Shown: one piece after another, positions 1-7,363 of the stretch
Numbering within the stretch: the stretch's first letter is position 1
How the letters are laid out: the number at the start of each line of letters is the position of its first letter
Source of the DNA: Hungatella sp. UBA5982
Lineage (GTDB): Bacteria > Bacillota > Clostridia > Lachnospirales > Lachnospiraceae
Direction of reading: 5' to 3'
DNA: 10,969 bases
NCBI GenBank assembly: GCA_002429965.1
Contig: DJBG01000194.1
Span: 4,376-15,344 of the forward strand
Notes under the pieces: generated by a model
Told to the model about the DNA's origin: nothing
What the model saw: only the letters and a program-made list of their open reading frames with translations
Database searches by the model: none
Position numbers and translations under genes: made by a program

Positions 1-912
1 TATGGAATTATATATAATGATGCCATCATGAAGAAGTATTTTGCCCTTGACGGCGCAAAAGCAAAATCCATGGATGAGATCAACAGCTTTGCTTCTCTTA
101 AAGCAGTTGCAGAAGATATGCAGGCAAGAAAAGCAGATCTTGGAATCGAAGGCGTATTTGCTTCCACTTCCTTTGCTCCTGGCGAGGATTGGAGATGGCA
201 GACCCATTTGGCAAACCTTCCGGTTTACTATGAATATAAGGATGACAACGTATCCGATAAGGATGCTCTTGACTTTAAGTATGCAGACAACTACAAGAAT
301 ATTTTTGACTTATACATTAACAACTCCTGTACAGATCCGAAAATGGTAGGCGCAAAGACCGTTGAGGATTCCATGGCGGAATTTGCTCTGGGCAAGGTTG
401 CCATGGTTCAGAACGGTAACTGGGGCTGGGGACAGGTGTCTGGCGTTGACGGAAACACTGTAAAGGAAGAGGATGTGAAATTCCTTCCTATCTATACCGG
501 AGTAAACGGTGAGGAGAAACAGGGACTTTGTATTGGAACAGAAAACTTCTTCTCCATCAACAGCCAGGCAAAGGAAGAGGACCAGCAGGCATCTCTTGAC
601 TTCCTGGAGTGGCTATTCACTTCTGATACAGGTAAAGATTATGTGACCAACAAGCTGGGCTTTATCGCTCCTTTTGATACCTTTGCGGCAGATGAAAAGC
701 CAACCGATCCTCTGGCAAAGGAGATCGACCGGTATATGAACAACAAAGACTTATATTCTGTGTCCTGGAACTTTACCTCTTTCCCAAGCCAGACCTTTAA
801 GGATAACTTCGGAGCATCCCTTCTTGAATATGCTCAGGGAGGCAAGGAATGGAAGGCAGTAGTGGATGAAATGAAGGCCGACTGGGCAAACGAAAAAGCT
901 ATGACAAAATAA
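1..912 (+). CDS. ABC transporter sugar-binding protein (family 1 type), 3' part
   Basis: This is the C-terminal 303 residues of an extracellular solute-binding protein; the reading frame is already open at base 1, so the start, signal peptide and lipobox lie upstream. The ATG at base 28 is internal, because the frame before it reads YGIIYNDAI, which fits a lobe of such a protein. Family-1 sugar-binding proteins usually have about 420-450 residues, so roughly a third is missing. Visible features are aromatic-rich stretches (EDWRWQTH, NGNWGWGQ) typical of sugar clefts, and the common C-terminal pattern ASLDFLEWLFTSDTGKDYV, where these proteins carry an F(I/L)-x-(W/F)-(L/M)-x-S motif. It would sit on the outer membrane face as a lipoprotein and deliver sugar to the two permeases encoded next. 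The exact sugar cannot be read from sequence; the nearby malQ suggests an alpha-glucan or maltodextrin. A stem-loop follows the stop directly. Confidence 0.9.
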   Translation, partial: YGIIYNDAIMKKYFALDGAKAKSMDEINSFASLKAVAEDMQARKADLGIEGVFASTSFAPGEDWRWQTHLANLPVYYEYKDDNVSDKDALDFKYADNYKNIFDLYINNSCTDPKMVGAKTVEDSMAEFALGKVAMVQNGNWGWGQVSGVDGNTVKEEDVKFLPIYTGVNGEEKQGLCIGTENFFSINSQAKEEDQQASLDFLEWLFTSDTGKDYVTNKLGFIAPFDTFAADEKPTDPLAKEIDRYMNNKDLYSVSWNFTSFPSQTFKDNFGASLLEYAQGGKEWKAVVDEMKADWANEKAMTK

Positions 913-935
913 TAAAATTAAAATAGTTTTAAAAG

Positions 936-973
936 AAATGGGTGAGCGCGGGGGAAATGCCTCACCCATTTTT
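936..973 (+). terminator. Stem-loop with T-run after the binding-protein gene (intra-operon attenuator)
   Basis: A perfect 11-bp inverted repeat, AAATGGGTGAG (936-946) and CTCACCCATTT (961-971), encloses a 14-base loop and ends in five T residues (969-973). This has the form of an intrinsic terminator. It lies between a binding-protein gene and its permeases, a place where partial terminators or 3' stabilising hairpins are often found, letting the binding protein be made in excess. Partial read-through is inferred, because no clear promoter is seen before the permease gene. Confidence 0.8.
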
Positions 974-1018
974 ATATAAGAAATTCAACCACCCTCAGCT
1001 CACCCGGGGGATTATTGA

Positions 1019-1084
1019 ATACCCTGCGGGTATATCTTTACGCCCGATAAAGCGGAGCGGGCCCTGTCCAAAAAGCATGGACAG
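1019..1084 (+). promoter_or_regulatory. Two short perfect hairpins in the leader of the permease gene
   Basis: The gap between the T-run and the first permease gene holds two compact inverted repeats: ATACCC / GGGTAT (1019-1024 and 1028-1033, 3-base loop) and CTGTCCA / TGGACAG (1064-1070 and 1078-1084, 7-base loop). The second ends 8 bases before the ribosome binding site. Neither is followed by a T-run, so they are more likely mRNA-stabilising or processing structures than terminators. Function is not shown by the sequence. Confidence 0.4.
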
Positions 1085-1106
1085 TAATAAAGAAAGGAGA
1101 TCTGCT

Positions 1107-1949
1107 ATGCAAAAGTCAATGAAACGGTACTTTCCAATATTTGTTCTTCCCACACTGGCTGCATTTACCATTGCATTCCTGTACCCGTTTATCATGGGCA
1201 TTTATTTATCCTTTACGGAATTCACTACGGTAAAGGATGCGTCATGGGTGGGGATTTCAAATTATAAGAAAATATTTATGGACAGGAATTTTCTCAATGC
1301 GCTGGTATTTACCGTGAAGTTCACCCTTGTGTCGGTGGTGACCATCAATACCCTGGGGTTTCTTCAGGCCTATGTCCTCACAAGAGGTATTAAGGGAACC
1401 AACCTGTTCCGGACCGTATTTTTCATGCCCAACTTAATCGGAGGCATTGTGCTGGGTTATATCTGGCAGCTTCTGTTAAACGGTATTCTTGCAAGGTTTG
1501 GCGTTACCCTTTCTTTTAGTGCCAAGTACGGCTTTTGGGGTCTGGTGATCTTAATGAACTGGCAGCTGATCGGGTATATGATGATCATTTACATTGCCGG
1601 ACTTCAAAATGTTCCTGGAGAACTGATTGAGGCCGCCAGGATCGACGGGGCTACCGGATTCCAGATATTAAAACGCATCATGATCCCCATGGTCATGCCG
1701 TCTTTTACCATCTGTCTGTTTCTGACCCTGACAAATTCCTTTAAGCTGTTTGACCAGAACCTTGCGCTGACGGCAGGCGGACCGGGAAGGCAGACCAGCA
1801 TGCTGGCCCTTGATATTTACAATACCTTTTACGGCAGAGTTGGCTGGGAAGGGGTGGGCCAGGCAAAGGCCACGGTGTTCTTTCTTATGGTTGCGGTCAT
1901 ATCCCTGACCCAGCTTTCATTAACAAGGCGTAAGGAGGTGGAGAACTGA
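1107..1949 (+). CDS. Sugar ABC transporter permease, MalF/UgpA type
   Basis: This encodes a 280-residue inner-membrane subunit of a carbohydrate ABC importer, with about six hydrophobic segments. It begins with a basic stretch (MQKSMKRYF) followed by the first membrane helix, as is usual in Gram-positive MalF/UgpA/LacF-like permeases. The cytoplasmic EAA loop that docks with the ATPase is visible as EAARIDGATG (about residues 175-184), followed by the conserved I-x-IP at its end. The chosen ATG has AAAGGAG at 1093-1099 with a 7-base gap. A longer frame back to a GTG at 942 exists, but it would run through the stem-loop and adds no plausible sequence. The stop overlaps the next start as TGATG, so the two permeases are translationally coupled and should form a 1:1 heterodimer. 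No ATPase gene is in this operon. Confidence 0.93.
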   Translation: MQKSMKRYFPIFVLPTLAAFTIAFLYPFIMGIYLSFTEFTTVKDASWVGISNYKKIFMDRNFLNALVFTVKFTLVSVVTINTLGFLQAYVLTRGIKGTNLFRTVFFMPNLIGGIVLGYIWQLLLNGILARFGVTLSFSAKYGFWGLVILMNWQLIGYMMIIYIAGLQNVPGELIEAARIDGATGFQILKRIMIPMVMPSFTICLFLTLTNSFKLFDQNLALTAGGPGRQTSMLALDIYNTFYGRVGWEGVGQAKATVFFLMVAVISLTQLSLTRRKEVEN

Positions 1950-2818
1950 TGAGCAGAAAGGGAAGAAATACAGAAATTCAGCAGATGGAAGTAGGAAAAA
2001 CCACAGGAGCATTTTTAACGGCCGCTTTGGCAGTTCTTTCCCTGACATTTTTGTTCCCCATTGTCCTGGTTTTCATAAACTCCTTTAAGAGCAAGCTGTT
2101 TATAAGCGATGCACCGTTTCAGCTTCCAAAGGCAGGCACCTATGTGGGGCTTACCAACTATGTGGAAGGCATCCGGAAAACAGGGCTTTTCCCGGCATTT
2201 GGCAGGTCCCTGTTTATTACGGTAGCCTCTGTTGCAGTGATCATCCTGTTCACCTCCATGACGGCCTGGTTTCTAACCAGAGTGAAATCCGCATTTACAA
2301 ACATTTTATACTACGTCTTCGTATTTGCCATGATCGTGCCGTTCCAGATGGTCATGTTCACCATGTCAAAGACAGCAAATGACTTGTATTTAAACTCCAT
2401 GTACGGCCTTGTGCTTCTTTACCTGGGCTTTGGCGCCGGGCAGGCGGTATTTTTATTCTGCGGTTTTGTTAAGGCCATTCCCCTTGAAATCGAAGAGGCG
2501 GCTATGATCGACGGCTGTTCCCCCGTTCAGACTTATTTTCATGTGGTATTCCCCATGTTAAGGCCTACGGCAGTGACCGTTGCCATCTTAAATGCCATGT
2601 GGATCTGGAACGATTATTTACTTCCAAGCTTGATTCTTCCCCAGGAAAAAGGTACAATACCAATGGTTATTCAGAACTTAAAAGGCGGATATGGTTCCAT
2701 TGATATGGGAGCCATGATGGCAATGCTGGTTCTGGCGATTTTTCCTATCATTGTATTTTATTTAAGTTGTCAGAAATATATCATAAAGGGCGTAGCTGCA
2801 GGTGCGGTAAAGGGCTAG
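1949..2818 (+). CDS. Sugar ABC transporter permease, MalG/UgpE type
   Basis: This is a 289-residue partner permease of the carbohydrate importer, with about six membrane helices. The first follows a polar N-terminal tail of about 20 residues. The EAA loop is seen as EEAAMIDGCSP (about residues 182-192) followed by FPMLRP, the pattern of MalG-side subunits. The C-terminus ends in the family-typical QKYIIKGVAAGAVKG. The start ATG overlaps the preceding stop by one base and has AAGGAGG at 1932-1938, inside the end of the upstream gene. Together with the upstream permease it forms the membrane channel. The ATP-hydrolysing subunit must come from elsewhere, as is common in Firmicutes that share one MsiK-like ATPase among several sugar importers. 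It is followed by a 127-base gap with a strong hairpin before malQ. Confidence 0.93.
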   Translation: MSRKGRNTEIQQMEVGKTTGAFLTAALAVLSLTFLFPIVLVFINSFKSKLFISDAPFQLPKAGTYVGLTNYVEGIRKTGLFPAFGRSLFITVASVAVIILFTSMTAWFLTRVKSAFTNILYYVFVFAMIVPFQMVMFTMSKTANDLYLNSMYGLVLLYLGFGAGQAVFLFCGFVKAIPLEIEEAAMIDGCSPVQTYFHVVFPMLRPTAVTVAILNAMWIWNDYLLPSLILPQEKGTIPMVIQNLKGGYGSIDMGAMMAMLVLAIFPIIVFYLSCQKYIIKGVAAGAVKG

Positions 2819-2858
2819 GAAGTCAAATATCCCGCAGCAAATTACGGAGTATTTGGCC

Positions 2859-2905
2859 CCTGCAGCATTCGCCGGATGCAGGAATGCAAGCATCCCTGCA
2901 CCTGG
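2859..2905 (+). promoter_or_regulatory. Strong stem-loop with a competing alternative hairpin before malQ
   Basis: Bases 2872-2905 fold into a long hairpin centred on 2888-2889. It pairs 2872-2875 with 2902-2905 (one G-T), 2877-2882 (TGCAGG) with 2895-2900 (CCTGCA), and 2884-2887 with 2890-2893, with only two mismatched positions. An upstream CCTGCA at 2859-2864 can instead pair with the same TGCAGG, giving a mutually exclusive alternative. No T-run follows, so it is not a standard terminator. It could protect the upstream mRNA end or tune malQ expression; this is inference. Confidence 0.5.
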
Positions 2906-2945
2906 TTCATTGCTTGCAGAAATAAACAGAAAAAGGAGACTGATT

Positions 2946-4424
2946 ATGCGGGAATGTGGTATGTTGCTCCCGGTTGCAAGCCTACCGTCAAAATACGGGA
3001 TCGGAGCATTTTCAAAAGAGGCATATGAATTTATTGATCTATTAAAAAAAGCAGGTCAGCAGTACTGGCAGATACTGCCTCTGGGGCCCACAGGTTATGG
3101 GGATTCTCCTTACCAGTCATTCTCCGCATTTGCGGGAAATCCGTATTTTATTGACTTAGATGAGTTGGTTGCTGAGGGACTGCTTACTTTAGCAGAATGT
3201 GAGGCTGTGGATTTTGGAGATGATCCGGGAGATATTGACTATGAGAAAATGTACTATAACCGTTTTCCCCTGTTAAGAAAGGCTTATGGACGGTGGAAGG
3301 AGCAGGGACATACGTCAGATGAGCCGGGGAAGCTTCTTGGGGAAGAAACAGCCGGCTACTGTTTTTACATGGCAGTTAAGGATCATTTTAAAGGAAAAAG
3401 CTGGATCTGCTGGGATGAGGATATCCGCCTCAGAAGAGAAGATGCAGTTTCCAGGTATGAAAAGGAGCTGTTAAATGAGATCGGATTTTATGGCTTCCTT
3501 CAGATAAAATTTGAGGAGCAGTGGAGCCGGTTAAAGTCCTATGCAGGAGAACAGGGCATCAGGATCATCGGAGACATTCCTATATATGTGGCATTTGACA
3601 GTGCGGATTCCTGGTTTCATCCGGAGCTGTTCCAGTTTGATGAAAACTGTGAGCCTGTTGCGGTCGCAGGCTGTCCGCCGGACGGATTTTCCGCCACCGG
3701 GCAGTTATGGGGAAATCCCCTTTACCGCTGGGATTACCATGGACAAACGGGCTATGAATGGTGGATGAAGCGAATGGAATACAGCTTCCGCCTTTACGAT
3801 GTGGTGAGGGTGGATCATTTCCGCGGCTTTGATGAGTATTATTCCATTCCTGCAGGAAGTGAGAATGCCGTTCATGGTGCCTGGGAAAAAGGGCCTGGAA
3901 TTGATATCTTCAACAAGATGCGGGAGAAATTCGGGATACTGGATATCATAGCGGAGGACCTTGGCTTTTTGACCCCATCGGTTTTAGAACTGGTTAAGAA
4001 TACAGGCTTCCCAGGGATGAAAGTGCTGGAATTTGCATTTGACTCCAGAGAGGAAAGCGATTATCTGCCTCATAACTATACGCAGAACTGCGTGGTATAT
4101 ACGGGAACCCATGACAATAATACCATCAGGGGCTGGTATGAAGACTTGTCCCCGGAGGACCGCCAGCTTTCCATTGACTATATGAATAACGAAAGAACGC
4201 CGAGAGAAGAGATCCACTGGGATTTTGTCCGTCTGGCCCTTGCAAGTGTTGCCAGACTGGCGGTGATACCGGTTCAGGATTATCTGGGTCTTTGCGGGGA
4301 GGCCAGGATCAATGTGCCCTCCACCCTGGGGAAAAACTGGAGATGGCGTATGGTTTCCGGGGAAATAACAGAAGAGCTTGCGGAAAAATGCAGAAAAATT
4401 GCCAGGCTTTACGGCAGGGCGTGA
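2946..4424 (+). CDS. malQ: 4-alpha-glucanotransferase (amylomaltase, GH77)
   Basis: A 492-residue cytoplasmic enzyme, close to the roughly 500 residues usual for short bacterial GH77 proteins. It transfers alpha-1,4-glucan segments between maltodextrins, releasing glucose and longer chains for phosphorolysis. The N-terminus shows the family's G(M/V)LLPVASLPSKYGIG and later WQILPLGPTGYGDSPYQS. Catalytic residues are visible: the nucleophile D290 in VRVDHFRG, the acid/base E337 in IAEDLG, and the transition-state stabiliser D390 in GTHDNNT. The spacings (47 and 53) are close to those of the Thermus enzyme. The C-terminus has the usual ARINVPST...NWRWR motif. The start is ATG 2946, with AGGAG at 2934-2938 and a 7-base gap; an in-frame upstream ATG at 2853 would put the hairpin inside the gene and is rejected. 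The position after two sugar permeases supports a role in imported maltodextrin breakdown. Confidence 0.96.
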   Translation: MRECGMLLPVASLPSKYGIGAFSKEAYEFIDLLKKAGQQYWQILPLGPTGYGDSPYQSFSAFAGNPYFIDLDELVAEGLLTLAECEAVDFGDDPGDIDYEKMYYNRFPLLRKAYGRWKEQGHTSDEPGKLLGEETAGYCFYMAVKDHFKGKSWICWDEDIRLRREDAVSRYEKELLNEIGFYGFLQIKFEEQWSRLKSYAGEQGIRIIGDIPIYVAFDSADSWFHPELFQFDENCEPVAVAGCPPDGFSATGQLWGNPLYRWDYHGQTGYEWWMKRMEYSFRLYDVVRVDHFRGFDEYYSIPAGSENAVHGAWEKGPGIDIFNKMREKFGILDIIAEDLGFLTPSVLELVKNTGFPGMKVLEFAFDSREESDYLPHNYTQNCVVYTGTHDNNTIRGWYEDLSPEDRQLSIDYMNNERTPREEIHWDFVRLALASVARLAVIPVQDYLGLCGEARINVPSTLGKNWRWRMVSGEITEELAEKCRKIARLYGRA

Positions 4425-4446
4425 CGAAAGGAGATGAGTATTTCTG

Positions 4447-5481
4447 ATGGACTCCATTAATATAAAGGATATAGCCAGATTGTGCGGGGTGGGTGTGAGT
4501 ACCGTATCCCGGGCCATCAATAACCATCCGGATATCAATCCAGAGACAAAGAACATGATCATGCAGGTGATTAAGGAAAACAACTATATTCCCAATAACA
4601 GCGCGCGGAATTTAAAACGTACCGATTCCAGGGCTATTGCGGTGCTGATCAAGGGTATCGGCAATCCCTTTTTCAGCAAGATGATCCGTATCTTCGAGGA
4701 GGAGATCCAGAAAAAGAAATACTCATTCATCCTGCAGAGGGTCGATGAGCAGGAGGATGAGGTAGATGTGGCTTTGGAACTGATCAAGGAAAAGAAGCCA
4801 AGGGGAATCGTGTTTCTTGGAGGATATTTTTCCCACAGCAGAGAAGAGCTGGAACAGCTAACCGTTCCTTATGTGTTAAGTACCATCGGAATGACAGAGT
4901 ACTTGGGCGAATCTCCTGATTTTTCCTGCGTATCCGTAGATGACTACGCGGAAAGCTACAAAATGACGGATTACTTATGTAAACTTGGTCATGAAAAAAT
5001 CCTTATCCTGACCGCTCCTTCTGATGATGAGAGCATCGGCCGCCTCCGTCTGGAAGGATACAAGAAGGCTCTTTCAGATAACGGCATCACCCCTTCCCCA
5101 TCTCTGATCATATTTTCAGAGGAATGTGAGGAATGCTATACCATGGACAACGGGTACCGGATGATGAACCGTGTTCTGAATGAAAAGCCGGAATTTACGG
5201 CTGTTTATGCGATCTCAGACAGCATTGCCATCGGTGCCTGCAAAGCCATCTTTGAGCATGGCATGCGGATACCGGAAGATTATTGTATGGCCGGTTATGA
5301 CGGTCTTGATATTGCCCGCTATTATAACCCGTCCATCACCACCATCCGCCAGCCGGTGGAAGAGATGGCAAAGGCCACCATCAAGATCTTATTTGATGTG
5401 ATCAAGAATAAGGCAGAGCATCAGAAAAAGGTTTTTAGGGCCGAGCTGGTAGAAGGAGAGTCTACAAGAAGAGTAAAATAA
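4447..5481 (+). CDS. LacI/GalR-family transcriptional regulator
   Basis: A 344-residue DNA-binding regulator of normal LacI-family length. The N-terminal helix-turn-helix and hinge are clear (residues 5-50: IKDIARLCGVGVSTVSRAIN, then N-HPDI and YIPNNSARNLKR). The periplasmic-binding-protein-like sensor domain follows, with the typical start AIAVLIKGIGNPFFSKMI, the mid-domain SVDDYAESYKMTDYL, and the C-terminal YDGLDIARYYNPSITTIRQP. It most likely senses a sugar or its derivative and controls the upstream transport and malQ operon; this is inferred from position only. The gene starts 22 bases after the malQ stop. AAAGGAG lies at 4427-4433, which leaves a rather long 13-base gap to ATG 4447. 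A closer ATG at 4434 is out of frame, so initiation may be weak, which would suit a low-copy repressor. No terminator was found after it. Confidence 0.94.
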   Translation: MDSINIKDIARLCGVGVSTVSRAINNHPDINPETKNMIMQVIKENNYIPNNSARNLKRTDSRAIAVLIKGIGNPFFSKMIRIFEEEIQKKKYSFILQRVDEQEDEVDVALELIKEKKPRGIVFLGGYFSHSREELEQLTVPYVLSTIGMTEYLGESPDFSCVSVDDYAESYKMTDYLCKLGHEKILILTAPSDDESIGRLRLEGYKKALSDNGITPSPSLIIFSEECEECYTMDNGYRMMNRVLNEKPEFTAVYAISDSIAIGACKAIFEHGMRIPEDYCMAGYDGLDIARYYNPSITTIRQPVEEMAKATIKILFDVIKNKAEHQKKVFRAELVEGESTRRVK

Positions 5482-5567
5482 TTTTCCATATCAATAAGCA
5501 ATCCCTCCAGATTAAATGCAAGATTATGAGTAAATTTGTCAATTGTGCTGCATTTTTACTTATTATT

Positions 5568-5587
5568 TGATATAATTTTATTATATC
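5568..5587 (+). promoter_or_regulatory. Extended -10 promoter and overlapping inverted repeat before the kinase gene
   Basis: TGATATAAT at 5568-5576 is a perfect extended -10 element (TGnTATAAT); no good -35 lies 16-18 bases upstream, which extended -10 promoters tolerate. The -10 is half of a perfect inverted repeat, GATATAAT-TTT-ATTATATC (5569-5587), covering the -10 and the expected start region. This could be an operator or simply AT-rich chance. The ribosome binding site begins 13 bases later. Confidence 0.6.
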
Positions 5588-5599
5588 TCACATTTGATC

Positions 5600-5607
5600 A
5601 AGGAGGG
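5600..5607 (+). promoter_or_regulatory. Strong ribosome binding site fixing the kinase start
   Basis: AAGGAGGG lies 7 bases before ATG 5615 and settles the start there rather than at the TTG at 5594, which is upstream of this site. The stretch GGAGGGATT (5602-5610) is perfectly complementary to AATCCCTCC at 5500-5508, about 90 bases upstream, so transcripts entering from the lacI gene could have the site masked. Confidence 0.75.
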
Positions 5608-5614
5608 ATTTTCC

Positions 5615-7363
5615 ATGCCTGATACCATGTTTTTCAGTCTCCTGTTAAATATTGGCCTCCTGGTGCTCATCGCCACTTTGCTGACCAAAATACCCATCGT
5701 ACGCAGCATGCTTTTGTATGATAAAAATTCTGCCGGCTGTACGGCAGCCCTGGCAGCCATATTCGGTCTCGTCAGCATTATTTCCACCTATACGGGAGTG
5801 CATGAACAGGGAGCCATTGTTAACACCCGTGTGATCGGCGTATTAGCGGCCGGCCTGTTAGGGGGGCCCTGGGTCGGTATGGGGGCGGCTCTGATCGGAG
5901 GGCTGCACCGCTACTTTTTTGATATTGGCGGATTTACAGCCGTTTCCTGTGCCTTATCTACTCTAATGGAAGGCCTTGCGGGCTGTATTTTCTCCCGCCG
6001 TTTCAAAATGGGAAAAATAGACAGTGCCGGAATCTTTCTGCTTACCACGATTGTCGAAACGGGACAGATGGCAATTATCCTCCTGATATCGAGGCCTTTT
6101 CCGGCGGCTATACAGCTGGTGAAGGTGATCGCATTTCCAATGATCATCATGAATGCCCTGGGCATGATCATCTTTTTAGGAACCTTTAACATGGTATTTA
6201 TGGAGGAAGACAGCCAGTTTGCGGAAAAAATGCGCCTTGCTCTGGGAATTGTGGAGCAAAGCCTGCCCCATCTGCGTAAGGGCTTATACAGTACAGAGGA
6301 TATGGAGGCTGCCACGGAAATTATTTACCGCTCCACGTCCTGTGCCGCTATATTGCTCACGGATAACCGTAAGATTCTGGCTATGAAATCCGATGCAGGG
6401 TTATGCGCCTTAAAAGGAGATTCCATCCTGGCTCCTATTCTTGCATCTTTACATGACCGGAATTCCACTATTTTTGATTATGCAGAAAAAGACGATCCCT
6501 TTTATCCCATATTAAAAAACCACATGATTGTGGCCGCTCCCTTGATCGAAATGGATCATATTATCGGCAGCCTGACTATGGTGGTCAAAAAGCATTGGCA
6601 TAATTCACGATCTGACTTAAGTCTTGTTTCTGAACTGGCCAGGCTTTTCTCCACTCAGCTGGAGCTTTCTTATCTGGAATACCAGAAAAAGTTGCGGCGC
6701 AAGGCGGAGTTTAAGGCCTTGCAGTCCCAGGTAAACCCACATTTTTTATACAATGCGCTCAATACAATTTCTTACGTCAGCCGGGAGAACCCGGACAGGG
6801 CAAGGGAACTTCTCCGCTCCCTCTCTACCTACTACCGGCAGACCCTGGAAAATGACCAGTATATGCTGAATCTGCATACGGAACTTTATCACATCTCAAG
6901 CTATCTGGATCTTGAAAAAGCGAGGTTTGAAGAAAAACTATGTGTGGAAATCAACATTGAGGAGGACTTAAACTGTATGGTTCCCGCCTTTATTCTTCAG
7001 CCGCTGGTGGAAAATGCCGTTCGTTACGGTGCTGATCAAATGGGAAACCGTCTGGTGTCCATTCAGGCCCATGCAAACAGCGACCAGATCGAAATAGCGG
7101 TTTCCGACAATGGAACGGGATTTCCCCAGGAAATTCTTACAAGGCTGTATGCAGGACAGAGCTATGGGGGGGTGGGCCTGGAGAACGTCCATAAGCGGTT
7201 AATGAGCATCTACGGGCAGGAGAACGGACTTCACATACATAGCTCGGAGAATGGCTCCAAGGTCTATTTTCTAATCCCAGCGGCGGTTTCAGAATCCAGG
7301 TATGTGGAAGAGCTTGCTGCAACCATAAGTCATAAGAACAATGGAAAGGAGGAATCATCATGA
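5615..7363 (+). CDS. LytS/BtsS-type membrane sensor histidine kinase
   Basis: A 582-residue two-component sensor. About the first 190 residues form five or six membrane segments with the 5TM-5TMR_LYT signature NTRVIGVLAAGLLGGPWVG followed by GLHRYF. Residues about 210-345 look like a GAF-type domain. The His_kinase dimerisation/phosphoacceptor segment follows, with NPHFLYNALNTISY, where H376 is the likely phosphorylated residue. The HATPase region has the N-box LVENAVRYG (N467), DNGTGFP (D498) and GGVGLENVHKRL (about 518-529). LytS, YpdA and BtsS share this architecture; the E. coli members respond to pyruvate. The stop overlaps the regulator start as ATGA, so the pair is translationally coupled. 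A CstA/BtsT-family transporter directly downstream supports pyruvate or a related small carboxylate as signal, by analogy. The domains look complete. Confidence 0.95.
   Translation: MPDTMFFSLLLNIGLLVLIATLLTKIPIVRSMLLYDKNSAGCTAALAAIFGLVSIISTYTGVHEQGAIVNTRVIGVLAAGLLGGPWVGMGAALIGGLHRYFFDIGGFTAVSCALSTLMEGLAGCIFSRRFKMGKIDSAGIFLLTTIVETGQMAIILLISRPFPAAIQLVKVIAFPMIIMNALGMIIFLGTFNMVFMEEDSQFAEKMRLALGIVEQSLPHLRKGLYSTEDMEAATEIIYRSTSCAAILLTDNRKILAMKSDAGLCALKGDSILAPILASLHDRNSTIFDYAEKDDPFYPILKNHMIVAAPLIEMDHIIGSLTMVVKKHWHNSRSDLSLVSELARLFSTQLELSYLEYQKKLRRKAEFKALQSQVNPHFLYNALNTISYVSRENPDRARELLRSLSTYYRQTLENDQYMLNLHTELYHISSYLDLEKARFEEKLCVEINIEEDLNCMVPAFILQPLVENAVRYGADQMGNRLVSIQAHANSDQIEIAVSDNGTGFPQEILTRLYAGQSYGGVGLENVHKRLMSIYGQENGLHIHSSENGSKVYFLIPAAVSESRYVEELAATISHKNNGKEESS

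Noticed and set aside
942..1106. Possible N-terminal extension of the first permease from a GTG at 942
   Set aside because: It would start inside the terminator-like stem and translate two hairpins. A good ribosome site and a typical permease N-terminus are found at ATG 1107.
2853..2945. Upstream in-frame ATG for malQ at 2853
   Set aside because: The extra 31 residues match no GH77 N-terminus and cover the hairpin region. AGGAG lies correctly before ATG 2946.
3984..4583. 199-residue open frame on the minus strand across the malQ end and lacI start
   Set aside because: It is a shadow of two clear genes, has no recognisable domain, and crosses the junction between them.
5594..5614. TTG start for the kinase at 5594
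   Set aside because: It lies upstream of the ribosome binding site, which is placed 7 bases before ATG 5615.
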